Positions 1-7,641 of a stretch of 64,000 nt of DNA are shown here, piece by piece. The stretch's first letter is position 1; each line of letters starts with the position of its first letter. The position numbers were made by a program, and so were the translations under genes. Below the pieces are notes generated by a model. That model was given only the letters and a program-made list of their open reading frames with translations. It ran no database searches and was not told where the DNA came from. The DNA comes from JAUVXJ01 sp964433755 (lineage in GTDB: Bacteria; Chloroflexota; Anaerolineae; UBA7937; B3-Chlor). The stretch is from positions 1 to 64,000 of the forward strand of contig CAYSSR010000004.1 in assembly GCA_964433755.1 (NCBI GenBank). Reading direction: 5' to 3'.

Positions 1-65
1 ATCAGAAGGAGGTCCAGAAGACGATCTATGTTCCCGGGCGTCTGGTGAGTATCGTTTCGTCGTAG
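1..65 (+). CDS. leuS: Leucyl-tRNA synthetase, C-terminal end (partial)
   Basis: Only the last 20 codons are inside the window, in the frame starting at base 3 and stopping with TAG at 63-65. The peptide ends in QKTIYVPGRLVSIVSS, which matches the conserved C-terminal strand of bacterial LeuRS (typically K-x-I-x-V-P-G-K-L-V-N-I-V). The rest of the gene lies upstream of the window. A strong terminator follows 15 bases later, so leuS ends its own transcription unit. Assignment rests on this short but characteristic tail. Confidence 0.7.
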   Translation, partial: QKEVQKTIYVPGRLVSIVSS

Positions 66-79
66 GCCGACACGTTCAC

Positions 80-107
80 GCCCCCTCTGTCGATGAGGGG
101 GCTTTTC
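80..107 (+). terminator. Rho-independent terminator after leuS
   Basis: An 8-bp perfect GC-rich stem (GCCCCCTC 80-87 with GAGGGGGC 95-102), a 7-base loop, then TTTTC. It separates leuS from the accessory cassette that follows. Confidence 0.85.
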
Positions 108-131
108 TTTGGGATCGGAGCTCCAACCTAC

Positions 132-160
132 TTGACAAGCGATGGAAAATAGTGTATAAT
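132..160 (+). promoter_or_regulatory. Perfect consensus sigma-70 promoter of the Xre-ImmA cassette
   Basis: TTGACA at 132-137 and TATAAT at 155-160 with a 17-base spacer: both hexamers match consensus exactly. Transcription should start near 167, giving a leader of about 43 bases. Such a strong promoter usually needs a repressor. The encoded Xre protein is the obvious candidate; two similar stretches, ATAATCT and GTAATCT, lie at the -10 and just downstream. Confidence 0.85.
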
Positions 161-209
161 CTTAGCATGGATTGTAATCTATTCCAGGATTTCCGAAACG
201 AGGTGTCTG

Positions 210-1403
210 ATGATTGACGATCAGTTGATCGGTCAGAGAATCAGGACAGCACGTAAGGTAGCTGGCTACAAGCAGGCGTACTTGGCTGACCATCTTGGGC
301 TATCCATATCCACGATTTCGGACATTGAACGTGGTCAAAGGAGTATCACTGGTCCGGAACTGTACTCGCTAGCCGAACTGCTCGGCCAGCCGGTGGACTA
401 CTTTCTCAAGTGGAGTGGGCGCAGGAGTCCGTCGTTTCGTTATCTGTTTCGCGAGGCTAGCGAGCAAGGGCTCAGTACCGAGATCTTCGACGAGTTCGAG
501 CGGCTTTGCTCGGACTACGCATTGCTTGAGGAGATTACGGAGACGCCCCCGCTGCCCAAGCCACCCGACTATTCCGGATTCGGCTTTCGTAGCCTCAGAG
601 ATGCCGACAGGCTTGCTCAAATGGAACGAGCAAGGATGGGGCTTGGCGATGGTGCCATCCTGGACATCACGCAGCTCTTGGATGAGCAGGGAGGGGCGCG
701 AGTTTTCCACGTGCCGCTTGGCCCCAATACGTTGTCGGGTGCGGCTGCACGGGACCGGGAAGGTTGGGCGTGCATTCTGGTCAACGCAAGTGAGCCTGAC
801 TACCGGCGTGCGTTCAGCATAGCGCACGAGTATGGCCACTGTCTGGCACATCTTCAATACGCTTCCGAGAGCGCTGGCCTTGTCGCAGCCCACATAGACG
901 CACGCAACCCCGAGCATCATTTCAGCAGCAGTAATGACAAGGAGCGGTTCTGCAATGCGTTTGCCGCCTCGTTCCTCATGCCTGCGACGAAGGTGACGGA
1001 TCTGTACGAGAGGTTCGTGCGCGCGCGAGGAGGGTTCACTGACGACATGTTGTATCTTATGGCGAAGTACTTTGGAGTGAGCCCTGTAGCAGTGGGGTGG
1101 CGGCTTGTTTCCCTCAGGAAAGTGAGCAAACCTGCCTGGAAGCGCTATCTGGACACAGGGCCTACCTTGTCCTTCCTGGCCAAACGGCTGGGATACGAGG
1201 GGCCGCCTCAGGCCGAGTCGAAGCTCAGGCTGCCGCCACGGTTTGAGTATCTGGCGTGGAAAGCGTTCCATGGGGATGAAATCAGCCTGACTCGGCTGGC
1301 GGAGCTACTCCAGGAGAACCCGTTCGAACTTAGGAAACAAGTGGAACCGGCCACAAGTGCGATAGACGACGGTTCGCGTGCAGGGCTGCATGATACTGCT
1401 TGA
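210..1403 (+). CDS. Xre-family HTH regulator fused to ImmA/IrrE zinc metallopeptidase
   Basis: Residues about 6-65 form a Cro/C1-type helix-turn-helix (QAYLADHLGLSISTISDIE region). Residues about 150-275 carry the COG2856 peptidase domain with HEYGH at 206-210 and a downstream KERFCNAFAASFLMP segment whose Glu245 is the expected third zinc ligand. Family knowledge: ImmA-type proteases cleave repressors, and Xre-COG2856 fusions are predicted antitoxin-type regulators. It is the first gene of a four-gene cassette and overlaps the PIN gene by 14 bases, the usual antitoxin-toxin arrangement. ATG 210 has GAGGTG just upstream and sits behind a perfect promoter, so autorepression is likely but not shown. 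The C-terminal 110 residues have no recognised domain. Confidence 0.85.
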   Translation: MIDDQLIGQRIRTARKVAGYKQAYLADHLGLSISTISDIERGQRSITGPELYSLAELLGQPVDYFLKWSGRRSPSFRYLFREASEQGLSTEIFDEFERLCSDYALLEEITETPPLPKPPDYSGFGFRSLRDADRLAQMERARMGLGDGAILDITQLLDEQGGARVFHVPLGPNTLSGAAARDREGWACILVNASEPDYRRAFSIAHEYGHCLAHLQYASESAGLVAAHIDARNPEHHFSSSNDKERFCNAFAASFLMPATKVTDLYERFVRARGGFTDDMLYLMAKYFGVSPVAVGWRLVSLRKVSKPAWKRYLDTGPTLSFLAKRLGYEGPPQAESKLRLPPRFEYLAWKAFHGDEISLTRLAELLQENPFELRKQVEPATSAIDDGSRAGLHDTA

Positions 1404-1866
1404 CACTGACGTGATTTCGAACCTTCATACGAGTGGAGAACTCGGCCGACTGCTTCGCTGCTTCAAAGGCGAGGTAGCGGTCACCGCCGAGGTGCTTTGG
1501 GAGATCAGTCAGTGGCCTGAGGAGGGAGCCGCCGCAAGTGCGATCCTGAAACATGCCATTCAGAGTCAGGTGCTGGAGGAGAAGCTCCTCAACGCGCGCG
1601 AATTCAAGCTCTACTCTCAACTCAGGACCCGCCTAGGGCCGGGTGAGGCGGCTGCGATCTCGATTGCTGCGCATCGAGGGTATAGAGTCGCGACGGATGA
1701 CCGGGCGGCTCGGCGACAGTGCGAACGGCAGAACCCGCGAGTCGAAGTGGTTCATACAGAAGATCTCCTAGGAATCGCGGAGGCGAAGGGGCACCTGAGC
1801 CGGGTGGAAGCCGAGGATATCTGGAAGCGGACTGGGATTCGTGATCCGAATAGAGGGATACGCTGA
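1390..1866 (+). CDS. PIN-domain nuclease, probable toxin partner
   Basis: A 158-aa protein with the PIN acidic set: LDTDVIS at the N terminus, a Glu in GPGEAAAIS near the middle and Asp residues in VATDDRAAR. PIN domains are Mg-dependent ribonucleases and are common type II toxins. ATG 1390 puts the first Asp at residue 5, as is normal for PIN toxins; GTG 1378 in the same frame is a possible earlier start. The gene overlaps the 3' end of the Xre-ImmA gene, so the two are translationally coupled. The pairing suggests a toxin-antitoxin module with a protease-type regulator. The pairing type is predicted in the literature; the function here is inferred. Confidence 0.75.
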   Translation: MILLDTDVISNLHTSGELGRLLRCFKGEVAVTAEVLWEISQWPEEGAAASAILKHAIQSQVLEEKLLNAREFKLYSQLRTRLGPGEAAAISIAAHRGYRVATDDRAARRQCERQNPRVEVVHTEDLLGIAEAKGHLSRVEAEDIWKRTGIRDPNRGIR

Positions 1867-1889
1867 CTGCGGGAGGTACGTTTTCGACC

Positions 1890-2336
1890 ATGGGCATTGG
1901 AGAGAGATCGACTGAGCAAGGTGTAGTGAAGCATAGCCCGACACTGATTGATGTGGCAGAGGTTGGCGAACTTGGTGATGTTGGTGGCGCCGTGGTGATC
2001 GTCGCTTCCGTGTTGGTTCGCAAGGGCGACGCGCCGTCGGAGCGAGTTTGTCGGATCGAGGTTGGGCGGCCAGTTTGTCTAGTTCTGACTGGAGATCCGG
2101 ACGAGACGGACAGCGTCAGCATCGTTGCCGAGCCAAACGTTCGGCTCGGCCCGCTGCGCCACCCGTTAGCTCGGCGGGTTGCCATTCTGTTGCGGATGGG
2201 TGTGATCTATAGGGGTGAGGTGGTGGGCGTTGTCACACACGTCACCCATTGTGAGTTCTTCGTGCGTCTGAGTCGATATGCGTGTAGGCAGGAAGATGAG
2301 GCAGAGCAACTCCATCCAGCTGAGTCTTTCGCTTAG
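1890..2336 (+). CDS. Small HIRAN-like protein of the accessory cassette
   Basis: A 148-aa protein. Residues about 35-125 follow the order of a HIRAN domain: a beta-rich start (VVIVASVLVRKG), a GRPVCLVLTGDPDETDSV stretch resembling the usual G-x-P-L-x-L-x-R-E-P-D-N-x-x-D-x-N-A-V, a G-x-L/P turn, then a helix and a final strand RGEVVGVV. HIRAN domains bind DNA ends or damaged DNA and appear in accessory and defence loci. The match is by eye and the canonical Asn/Tyr residues are only partly kept, so this is a tentative call. ATG 1890 follows GGGAGGT 23 bases after the PIN stop, and the 3' end overlaps the next gene, so it belongs to the same operon. Confidence 0.45.
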   Translation: MGIGERSTEQGVVKHSPTLIDVAEVGELGDVGGAVVIVASVLVRKGDAPSERVCRIEVGRPVCLVLTGDPDETDSVSIVAEPNVRLGPLRHPLARRVAILLRMGVIYRGEVVGVVTHVTHCEFFVRLSRYACRQEDEAEQLHPAESFA

Positions 2337-3420
2337 AGGCTGGTGTCAGAACTGCATAGCGGACGAGCTGTGCGGAGCCCAGTACACCGAGTGCTATCCG
2401 TTTCGGACGTATCCGAACGAGGTGCTACACCCTGGTCACCCGGACTTGCTCCGCTGGATCGCAACTGTGAGAGGACTGTGCTTCGACGACGTCATTGCAC
2501 AGCCTGGTGAGTGCTTCGACCTACCCGCCTACGTGGCGGGGATCGATGGGGGAGGTTGCGGCTACGTCGGTGGCGGCCGACTGGAATGGATAGCGCTTAC
2601 GCTCGGGGACGTGTTCTCAAGCAAGCAATTGCTCGCCGGTTGCGAATGCGACATTCGAGAGAAGCTGCAGGTGTCTGAGGGCACCAAGGTGGTGCTCCTC
2701 GGCATAGGGAAAGATGACCTCCTTGAGAGAATGTGGGGTGCCCGCGGTCGTGTGATGGACACGATCGCTGGCCTGAACTTCGACTTGGTGACCGCCTTCA
2801 ACTACTCAATCTGGCACAATGAGCCGCGATTCGAGCATCTCGTGAATCTCAAGCGGAGCCTACTGACCTTTGAGATGCTCCAGGATCTGGGGGTGCCGGT
2901 GATTCCCCATGTTTACTGGTATAACCGTGCCGACCTACAAAGATGGGCAGAATGGCTGCATGCCAGCCCTGTGCGCGCGATCGCACTGAATCTGCAAACC
3001 GGCAAGTCGCAGAGAGTGTGGGAAATGCTGCTGGAAGGTGTTCAATGGATAGGTCAGGCGTTTCCCAGGCACCTAGAGTATCTTGTTATCGGGCCGACCA
3101 CGTTTGAGCGCATGAGGTCGGTCTTGTTGCACCTTGGGCGTGTCACCTTCTGCAACAAAGATGCGTATATCATGGCGTGCAAGCGCCGGTTCAAGACATG
3201 GGATGGCGCTAGGTTCGGCATGGTGCAGTGTGATGCAGAGCCCGGCGACATCTTTCTGCACAACGTGGCCTTGTTCGACCGGGCGACCAGCGTGAATCCA
3301 CCACCGCCGTTTGCTCTCCTGGATGGGTTCGAGAAGAGGGTGGCGGTTCAGGCAAGGCTGCCCGGCATTTCCACCGCGAAGGATGAGGTGTTGGCAGAGC
3401 TACCTCGACTTGGCGTCTGA
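2278..3420 (+). CDS. Cys-rich DUF4417-like protein, last gene of the accessory cassette
   Basis: A 380-aa soluble protein. Four cysteines are clustered at residues 23, 26, 32 and 39 (WCQNCIADELCGAQYTEC), which could hold zinc or an Fe-S cluster. Residues about 170-300 alternate hydrophobic strands and helices in a barrel-like pattern, with FDLVTAFNYSIWHNEP and VPVIPHVYWYN resembling the DUF4417 family, which is known mainly from phages and mobile elements and has no known function. ATG 2278 overlaps the HIRAN-like gene by 59 bases; ATG 2296, just after GGCAGGAAG, is an alternative. I do not recognise an activity. The family call is low to moderate; that this is a real gene in the cassette is well supported by length and overlap. 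Confidence 0.55.
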   Translation: MRVGRKMRQSNSIQLSLSLRGWCQNCIADELCGAQYTECYPFRTYPNEVLHPGHPDLLRWIATVRGLCFDDVIAQPGECFDLPAYVAGIDGGGCGYVGGGRLEWIALTLGDVFSSKQLLAGCECDIREKLQVSEGTKVVLLGIGKDDLLERMWGARGRVMDTIAGLNFDLVTAFNYSIWHNEPRFEHLVNLKRSLLTFEMLQDLGVPVIPHVYWYNRADLQRWAEWLHASPVRAIALNLQTGKSQRVWEMLLEGVQWIGQAFPRHLEYLVIGPTTFERMRSVLLHLGRVTFCNKDAYIMACKRRFKTWDGARFGMVQCDAEPGDIFLHNVALFDRATSVNPPPPFALLDGFEKRVAVQARLPGISTAKDEVLAELPRLGV

Positions 3421-3499
3421 GTCCCCTCGTAGCATACGGCACATTCGCGACTTGGGTGCATCATCCCCGGTTTGCCTGGCAGGTGATCTTCCCCTTAGT

Positions 3500-3528
3500 T
3501 TGTATGTGGGTAACTGGCGTGCTATAAT
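3500..3528 (+). promoter_or_regulatory. Promoter of the bifunctional nuclease-dnaB operon
   Basis: TTGTAT at 3500-3505 and TATAAT at 3523-3528 with a 17-base spacer. The start site would fall near 3535 and the first gene begins at 3559 after GGGAAGGAGG. Confidence 0.75.
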
Positions 3529-3558
3529 GATTCCTACGGTGGGAAGGAGGCCAGCACT

Positions 3559-4056
3559 ATGATCAAGGTGACCGTTGATAGTGTGAAAGTCAGCATGCTA
3601 TCGCAGCACCGCGTCGTGGTGCTCAAAGAGGAGGACCAGGAGCGCTATCTGCCCATCTGGATAGGACCCTTCGAGGCGGATGCGATCACCATCGGTTTGC
3701 AGAACGTACAGATGACCCGGCCCTTGACCCACGATCTCCTCAGGGCGGTCATCGATCGCATGGATGCCTCCATTTCCCACATCCGGGTCAACGATCTCAG
3801 AAACGATACCTTCTACGCGGAGATCGTTGTAGAACAGAACGGCAGGACCGTGGAGATAGACTCCCGCCCGAGCGATGCCATCGCCCTGGCTGTGCGGGTG
3901 AAGGTGCCTATCTACGTGTCTCAGGAAGTGATGGACCGGGCAGGCATCGTACCTAGCGAGGAGCAGGACGAGCTGGCTTCCGAAGACGACGAGAAGCTGG
4001 CAGTGTTCCGAGATTTCGTGGATACCCTGGATCTGGACGACCTCGAGGAGGACTGA
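3559..4056 (+). CDS. Bifunctional nuclease family protein (BFN, DUF151)
   Basis: A 165-aa protein whose first 135 residues match the BFN/DUF151 domain: LKEEDQERYLPIWIGPFEA, then TRPLTHDLL and DSRPSDAIALAVRVKVPIYV, all typical of the family. Plant and bacterial members have been described as dual DNase/RNase enzymes; in most bacteria the role is unknown. The last 30 residues are an acidic tail (SEDDEKLAVFRDFVDTLDL). ATG 3559 has a strong SD (GGAAGGAGG). It is followed after 3 bases by dnaB and shares its promoter, which ties it to replication or repair in this genome. Confidence 0.9.
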   Translation: MIKVTVDSVKVSMLSQHRVVVLKEEDQERYLPIWIGPFEADAITIGLQNVQMTRPLTHDLLRAVIDRMDASISHIRVNDLRNDTFYAEIVVEQNGRTVEIDSRPSDAIALAVRVKVPIYVSQEVMDRAGIVPSEEQDELASEDDEKLAVFRDFVDTLDLDDLEED

Positions 4057-4059
4057 TCC

Positions 4060-5400
4060 GTGGCTGCCGCCAGGTTACCACCGCAGAACATCGAGGCGGA
4101 GCAGTCGGTTCTGGGTAGCCTGCTCATCGATCCTGAAGCCATCCCCAAGGTTACCTCTTTTCTGCGCCCCGAGGATTTCTACCGCGAGACCCATGCGCTG
4201 ATCCACAAGGCCGTCGCCGACCTCTACGAGAGGCGCCAGCCGGTTGATTTCGTGACGCTCTGCGACGAGCTGGACAGGCGGAAGGAGTTGGAGCAGGTCG
4301 GGGGTGCGGGCTATCTGACCTCTTTGATCAACGCCGTCCCCACCTCGGCCCACGCGGAGTACTATGGGCGCATCGTCGAGCGCACGGCCACACTCCGTCG
4401 TCTGATCAGCGCCGCGGCTGAGATCTCGAACATGGCCTACGAGCAGGCCGACGACGAGGACCGCATCTTGGACCAGGCCGAGCAGCTCATCTTTGGGGTG
4501 GGCCAGCGAAGCATCGAGCGAGAACTGGTGCCGCTGCGGACGATAGTGTCGGATTACTATGATCGTATCGAGGAACTGTTCGAACATCGCGGGGAGACAG
4601 TAGGGGTGCCCACCGGCTTCGTCGATCTCGATCGCCTGCTGGGTGGGTTTCAGCCAGCGGATCTGATCATCGTGGCTGGGCGCCCGGGCACCGGGAAGAC
4701 CAGTCTGGCCCTCACAATGGCCGACCACGCCGCACGTCAGCATGGTTTGTGCATCGCCCTCTTCAGCCTGGAGATGCCGAACGAGCAGGTCGTGCAGCGC
4801 CTGGTATCCGGGGCCACGGGTATCGATTCTCAGCGTCTGAGAACCGGCGACATCACGCAGGAGGAATTGGCCAGAATAGCCAGGGCCATGGGCGAGTTGT
4901 CGGAGATCTCTGTGTACATCGATGATACGCCGGCCATCGCCCCCATGGAGTTGCGGCACAAGGCGCGCCGCCTGTGTGCAGAGCATCCCGTGCGCCTGAT
5001 CATAGTCGACTACCTGCAACTGATGCAGGCTGGCGTGAGGATGGAGAACCGAGTGCAGGAGGTGTCTTACATTTCCCGCCAATTGAAGACGCTGGCAAGC
5101 GAGTTGCGCATACCCGTGCTGGCTTGCTCGCAGCTCTCCAGGGCAGTCGAATCCCGGCCGGACAAGCACCCGCTTCTCTCAGACCTGAGAGAGAGCGGCT
5201 CCATCGAGCAAGATGCCGACGTGGTGATGTTCATCTACCGGGAAGAGATGTACGACGAGGAGACCTTCAGGCCCAATATCGCGGACATCATGGTGGCGAA
5301 ACACCGCAACGGTCCGACAGGGCAGATCAGTCTACGCTTCATGAAGGAACAAGCCAAGTTCGCCAACCTCGAGCTGGCTCCCGAAGAAGTGGCTGTGTAG
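4060..5400 (+). CDS. dnaB: Replicative DNA helicase DnaB
   Basis: A 446-aa protein, normal length for the family. Residues about 6-110 form the DnaB N-terminal helical domain (PPQNIEAEQSVLGSLL). The RecA-type motor has Walker A GRPGTGKTS near residue 207, a Walker B-type strand VRLIIVDYLQLM and the SQLSRAVE and LRESGSIEQDADVVMF motifs of hexameric DnaB helicases. It unwinds DNA ahead of the replication fork. GTG 4060 begins 3 bases after the BFN stop, and a DnaD-like and a DnaC-like gene follow immediately, so helicase and loading factors are co-expressed. Confidence 0.97.
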   Translation: MAAARLPPQNIEAEQSVLGSLLIDPEAIPKVTSFLRPEDFYRETHALIHKAVADLYERRQPVDFVTLCDELDRRKELEQVGGAGYLTSLINAVPTSAHAEYYGRIVERTATLRRLISAAAEISNMAYEQADDEDRILDQAEQLIFGVGQRSIERELVPLRTIVSDYYDRIEELFEHRGETVGVPTGFVDLDRLLGGFQPADLIIVAGRPGTGKTSLALTMADHAARQHGLCIALFSLEMPNEQVVQRLVSGATGIDSQRLRTGDITQEELARIARAMGELSEISVYIDDTPAIAPMELRHKARRLCAEHPVRLIIVDYLQLMQAGVRMENRVQEVSYISRQLKTLASELRIPVLACSQLSRAVESRPDKHPLLSDLRESGSIEQDADVVMFIYREEMYDEETFRPNIADIMVAKHRNGPTGQISLRFMKEQAKFANLELAPEEVAV

Positions 5401-5401
5401 C

Positions 5402-6115
5402 ATGACGGGCTTCGCTGGCTTTCCTGCCGGGAGGAAGCGGTTCACTCCCGTTCCCGATCTCTTCTTCGGCGAGTTGCTGCCTCAGGTTGACGACATCGCC
5501 GAGTTGAAAGTAACGCTGCACGTCTTCTGGATCGTGCATCGCAAGAAAGGGCCCCTGCGCTGCGTGAGTGGGGAAGAACTGGTCCGCGACGGAGTGCTCC
5601 TCCGAGGCGTGAAGATGCCGGGTGACTCACCGGAGGGGATGGTGAACCACGGCCTGGAGAAGGCCGTGGCACGGGGGACACTGCTGCGGGTCAGCACGCG
5701 GACGGAGAGTGGAGACGAGCAGGACTGGTACTTCATCAACTCGGAGGAGGGGCGAGAGGCGGCAGATCGCGTCCGACGAGGGGAGCTGAAACTGGGGCCA
5801 TACACGGTCCTCGAGGAGCCTCGGGTGGAGGCGGAGAGGCCGAACATCTTCGTGCTCTACGAGCAGAACATAGGCATGTTGCAGCCGATGATCGCCGAGG
5901 AGCTCCAGGCAGCGGAGCAGAGCTATCCCGCAGGATGGATCGAGGAAGCCTTCAAGATAGCAGCCGAGCAGAACGTGCGCAAGTGGCGGTACATTCGAAC
6001 GATTCTCGAAAGGTGGGCCGCCGAAGGCAGAGATGATGGAGAAGCTGGACGAGGTCCTGAAGACGACAGGTACAGAGTCATCAAGGGCAAGTACAAGGAC
6101 TACATCAAGCACTGA
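5402..6115 (+). CDS. DnaD-domain replication initiation protein
   Basis: A 237-aa protein. The N-terminal part (about 10-130) looks like a winged-helix region (FTPVPDLFFGELLPQ onward). Residues about 148-210 match the DnaD/DnaB2 domain: NIFVLYEQNIGML, then AEELQAAEQSYPAGWIEEAF and NVRKWRYIRTILERWAAEG. DnaD proteins remodel origin DNA and recruit the helicase-loader complex. The C terminus ends in a short basic segment. It starts 1 base after dnaB and its 3' end overlaps the loader gene by 83 bases, an unusually long overlap between two real genes. Confidence 0.85.
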   Translation: MTGFAGFPAGRKRFTPVPDLFFGELLPQVDDIAELKVTLHVFWIVHRKKGPLRCVSGEELVRDGVLLRGVKMPGDSPEGMVNHGLEKAVARGTLLRVSTRTESGDEQDWYFINSEEGREAADRVRRGELKLGPYTVLEEPRVEAERPNIFVLYEQNIGMLQPMIAEELQAAEQSYPAGWIEEAFKIAAEQNVRKWRYIRTILERWAAEGRDDGEAGRGPEDDRYRVIKGKYKDYIKH

Positions 6116-7406
6116 GTCTGACGACGTCTGCCCTATCTGCCATGGCGCGGGGTATCTGCGGCGCGACCTGCCCCCTGGGCACCCTGAGTTCGGCCAGCCT
6201 GTCCCTTGTAGCTGCAAGCTCGAGGAGATTACCGAGCGGCGGCTGGACGATCTGAGGAAAGTCAGCAACCTGGGGTTGCTCTCGCGCATGAGGTTCGACA
6301 ACTTCCGCCTCCAGGGCTTCCGCCCGCGCGAAGAACAGGTTCTTGGGCAAGCGTATCGCAGGGCGCGAGAGTTCGCCGAGAGTCCCCAGGGGTGGTTGAT
6401 CCTGTTGGGGGGCTATGGCTGTGGAAAGACGCATCTGGCAGCCGCCATCGCCAACTACTGCCTGGAGCGAGGGCATCCGTGCCTGTTCGTGGTGGTCCCT
6501 GACTTGCTGGACCATCTGAGGGCCACCTACAGCCCAGGAAGCACGGTGAGCTACGACGAGCGCTTCGAGGCCATACTCTCCGCTCCCTTGCTGATTCTCG
6601 ATGATCTGGGCACCCAGCAGGCTACGCCGTGGGCCCAGGAGAAGCTGTACCAGTTGATCAATCACCGGTACAACGCCAGGCTGCCCACCGTCATCACCAG
6701 CAACCGTCTACCAGAAGAGACCGACCCGCGCCTTCTGTCGCGTATGGCCGACCCAGAGCTGTGTCAGATCTACAGGATGGTCTCCAGGGACTTCCGAGGC
6801 AGCGGGCACGCGGATCAACTCAGCAGTCTCCATCTCTACGGAGACAAGACCTTCGAGTCTTTCGAGCTCAGGCCCGAACTGCCCAAGGGGGAGCAGCAGA
6901 ATCTCAAGGAGGCGCTGGCAACTGCGAAGGAGTTCGCCGCGAACCCCGACGGCTGGCTGGTGTTCGCGGGTCTGGAGTCCTGTGGTAAGACACACCTGGC
7001 CGCGGCCATCGCCAACGCCTGCGTCGCCAATGGACAGCCGGTGGTCTTCCAGGAGGTGCCGGAGCTCCTGGATCACCTGAGGGCCACCTACCGCCCCGAT
7101 AGCCCTGTGAGGTACGACCAAGTGTTCGAAGCGGTGCGTAGCGTGTCTCTGCTGATCCTCGACGATCTGGGAACGGAGAGCGCCACTCCCTGGGTGCAGG
7201 AGAAGCTGCATCAGATCGTCAACTACCGGTACGCTGCCAGGTTGCCCACGGTGATCACGATGCGTAAGGCGGTCGAGGACATAGACCCTCGACTGGCCTC
7301 ACGTATGCTGGACGTGTCTCTCTGCACCATTTGCGGCATCGTGGCGTCTGGCTACTACAGCGCCCAGCTCCCCAAGCGCAGGACGAGGAAGCGCAAGAAG
7401 AGCTAG
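6033..7406 (+). CDS. Helicase loader with two tandem DnaC/IstB-type AAA+ domains
   Basis: A 457-aa protein, about twice the size of DnaC. It has an N-terminal CPIC...CSC zinc-knuckle-like region (about 33-61), then two copies of a DnaC-like ATPase. Copy 1 has Walker A GGYGCGKTH near 126 and Walker B LLILDDLG near 186. Copy 2 has GLESCGKTH near 312 and LLILDDLG near 373. The copies share long stretches such as VPDLLDHLRATY / VPELLDHLRATY and RLPTVIT. Copy 1 keeps the TSN sensor before the DPRLLSRM finger; copy 2 has TMRK instead. Both Walker A motifs look intact. The start must be ATG 6033 or 6036 because no later start precedes the zinc region, which forces an 83-base overlap with the DnaD-like gene. 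Position after dnaB and dnaD supports a helicase-loading role. Confidence 0.85.
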   Translation: MMEKLDEVLKTTGTESSRASTRTTSSTESDDVCPICHGAGYLRRDLPPGHPEFGQPVPCSCKLEEITERRLDDLRKVSNLGLLSRMRFDNFRLQGFRPREEQVLGQAYRRAREFAESPQGWLILLGGYGCGKTHLAAAIANYCLERGHPCLFVVVPDLLDHLRATYSPGSTVSYDERFEAILSAPLLILDDLGTQQATPWAQEKLYQLINHRYNARLPTVITSNRLPEETDPRLLSRMADPELCQIYRMVSRDFRGSGHADQLSSLHLYGDKTFESFELRPELPKGEQQNLKEALATAKEFAANPDGWLVFAGLESCGKTHLAAAIANACVANGQPVVFQEVPELLDHLRATYRPDSPVRYDQVFEAVRSVSLLILDDLGTESATPWVQEKLHQIVNYRYAARLPTVITMRKAVEDIDPRLASRMLDVSLCTICGIVASGYYSAQLPKRRTRKRKKS

Positions 7407-7540
7407 AGCCTCCGGTCTCGCTGCTGGCACAGGCGGCGGCAGTCCACAGTGCTTGTCCTCCTATCTCCACTGCTGCGGGCGCGTAACCAGGCGTGCGGAC
7501 ACGTGCTGGAGCGCACTGTCGCGGCGTTCGTCTGGTGAAT

Positions 7541-7583
7541 CACATACTTCCATAACGACTTCTTCACAACTTGCTGGTATAAT
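7541..7583 (+). promoter_or_regulatory. OmpR-type direct-repeat box and -10 (site A)
   Basis: Three 6-mers spaced 11 bases start-to-start: CACATA 7541, ATAACG 7552, TTCACA 7563, then TATAAT at 7578-7583, 15 bases after the last unit begins. The same geometry recurs at 8358, 9129, 11539, 13369 and 62866. No normal -35 is present; the last repeat sits where the -35 should be, as in activator-dependent PhoB/PhoP promoters. This is the weakest of the well-spaced copies in its first two units. Confidence 0.65.
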
Positions 7584-7590
7584 ATAAAGT

Positions 7591-7605
7591 GGAGTACTAT
7601 ACTCC
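7591..7605 (+). promoter_or_regulatory. Inverted repeat at the transcription start
   Basis: GGAGTA-CTA-TACTCC is a perfect 6-bp inverted repeat 8 bases after the -10, so it covers or immediately follows +1. It could be an operator or a 5' stabilising hairpin. Confidence 0.45.
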
Positions 7606-7641
7606 TAATTCCTCACGCTATGGAAAGGGAGGTGATGAACC

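Noticed and set aside
4075..5169. Long open frame on the minus strand opposite dnaB (364 codons)
   Set aside because: Fully inside the dnaB gene in a frame kept open by GC-rich codon use; no SD, no recognisable domain.
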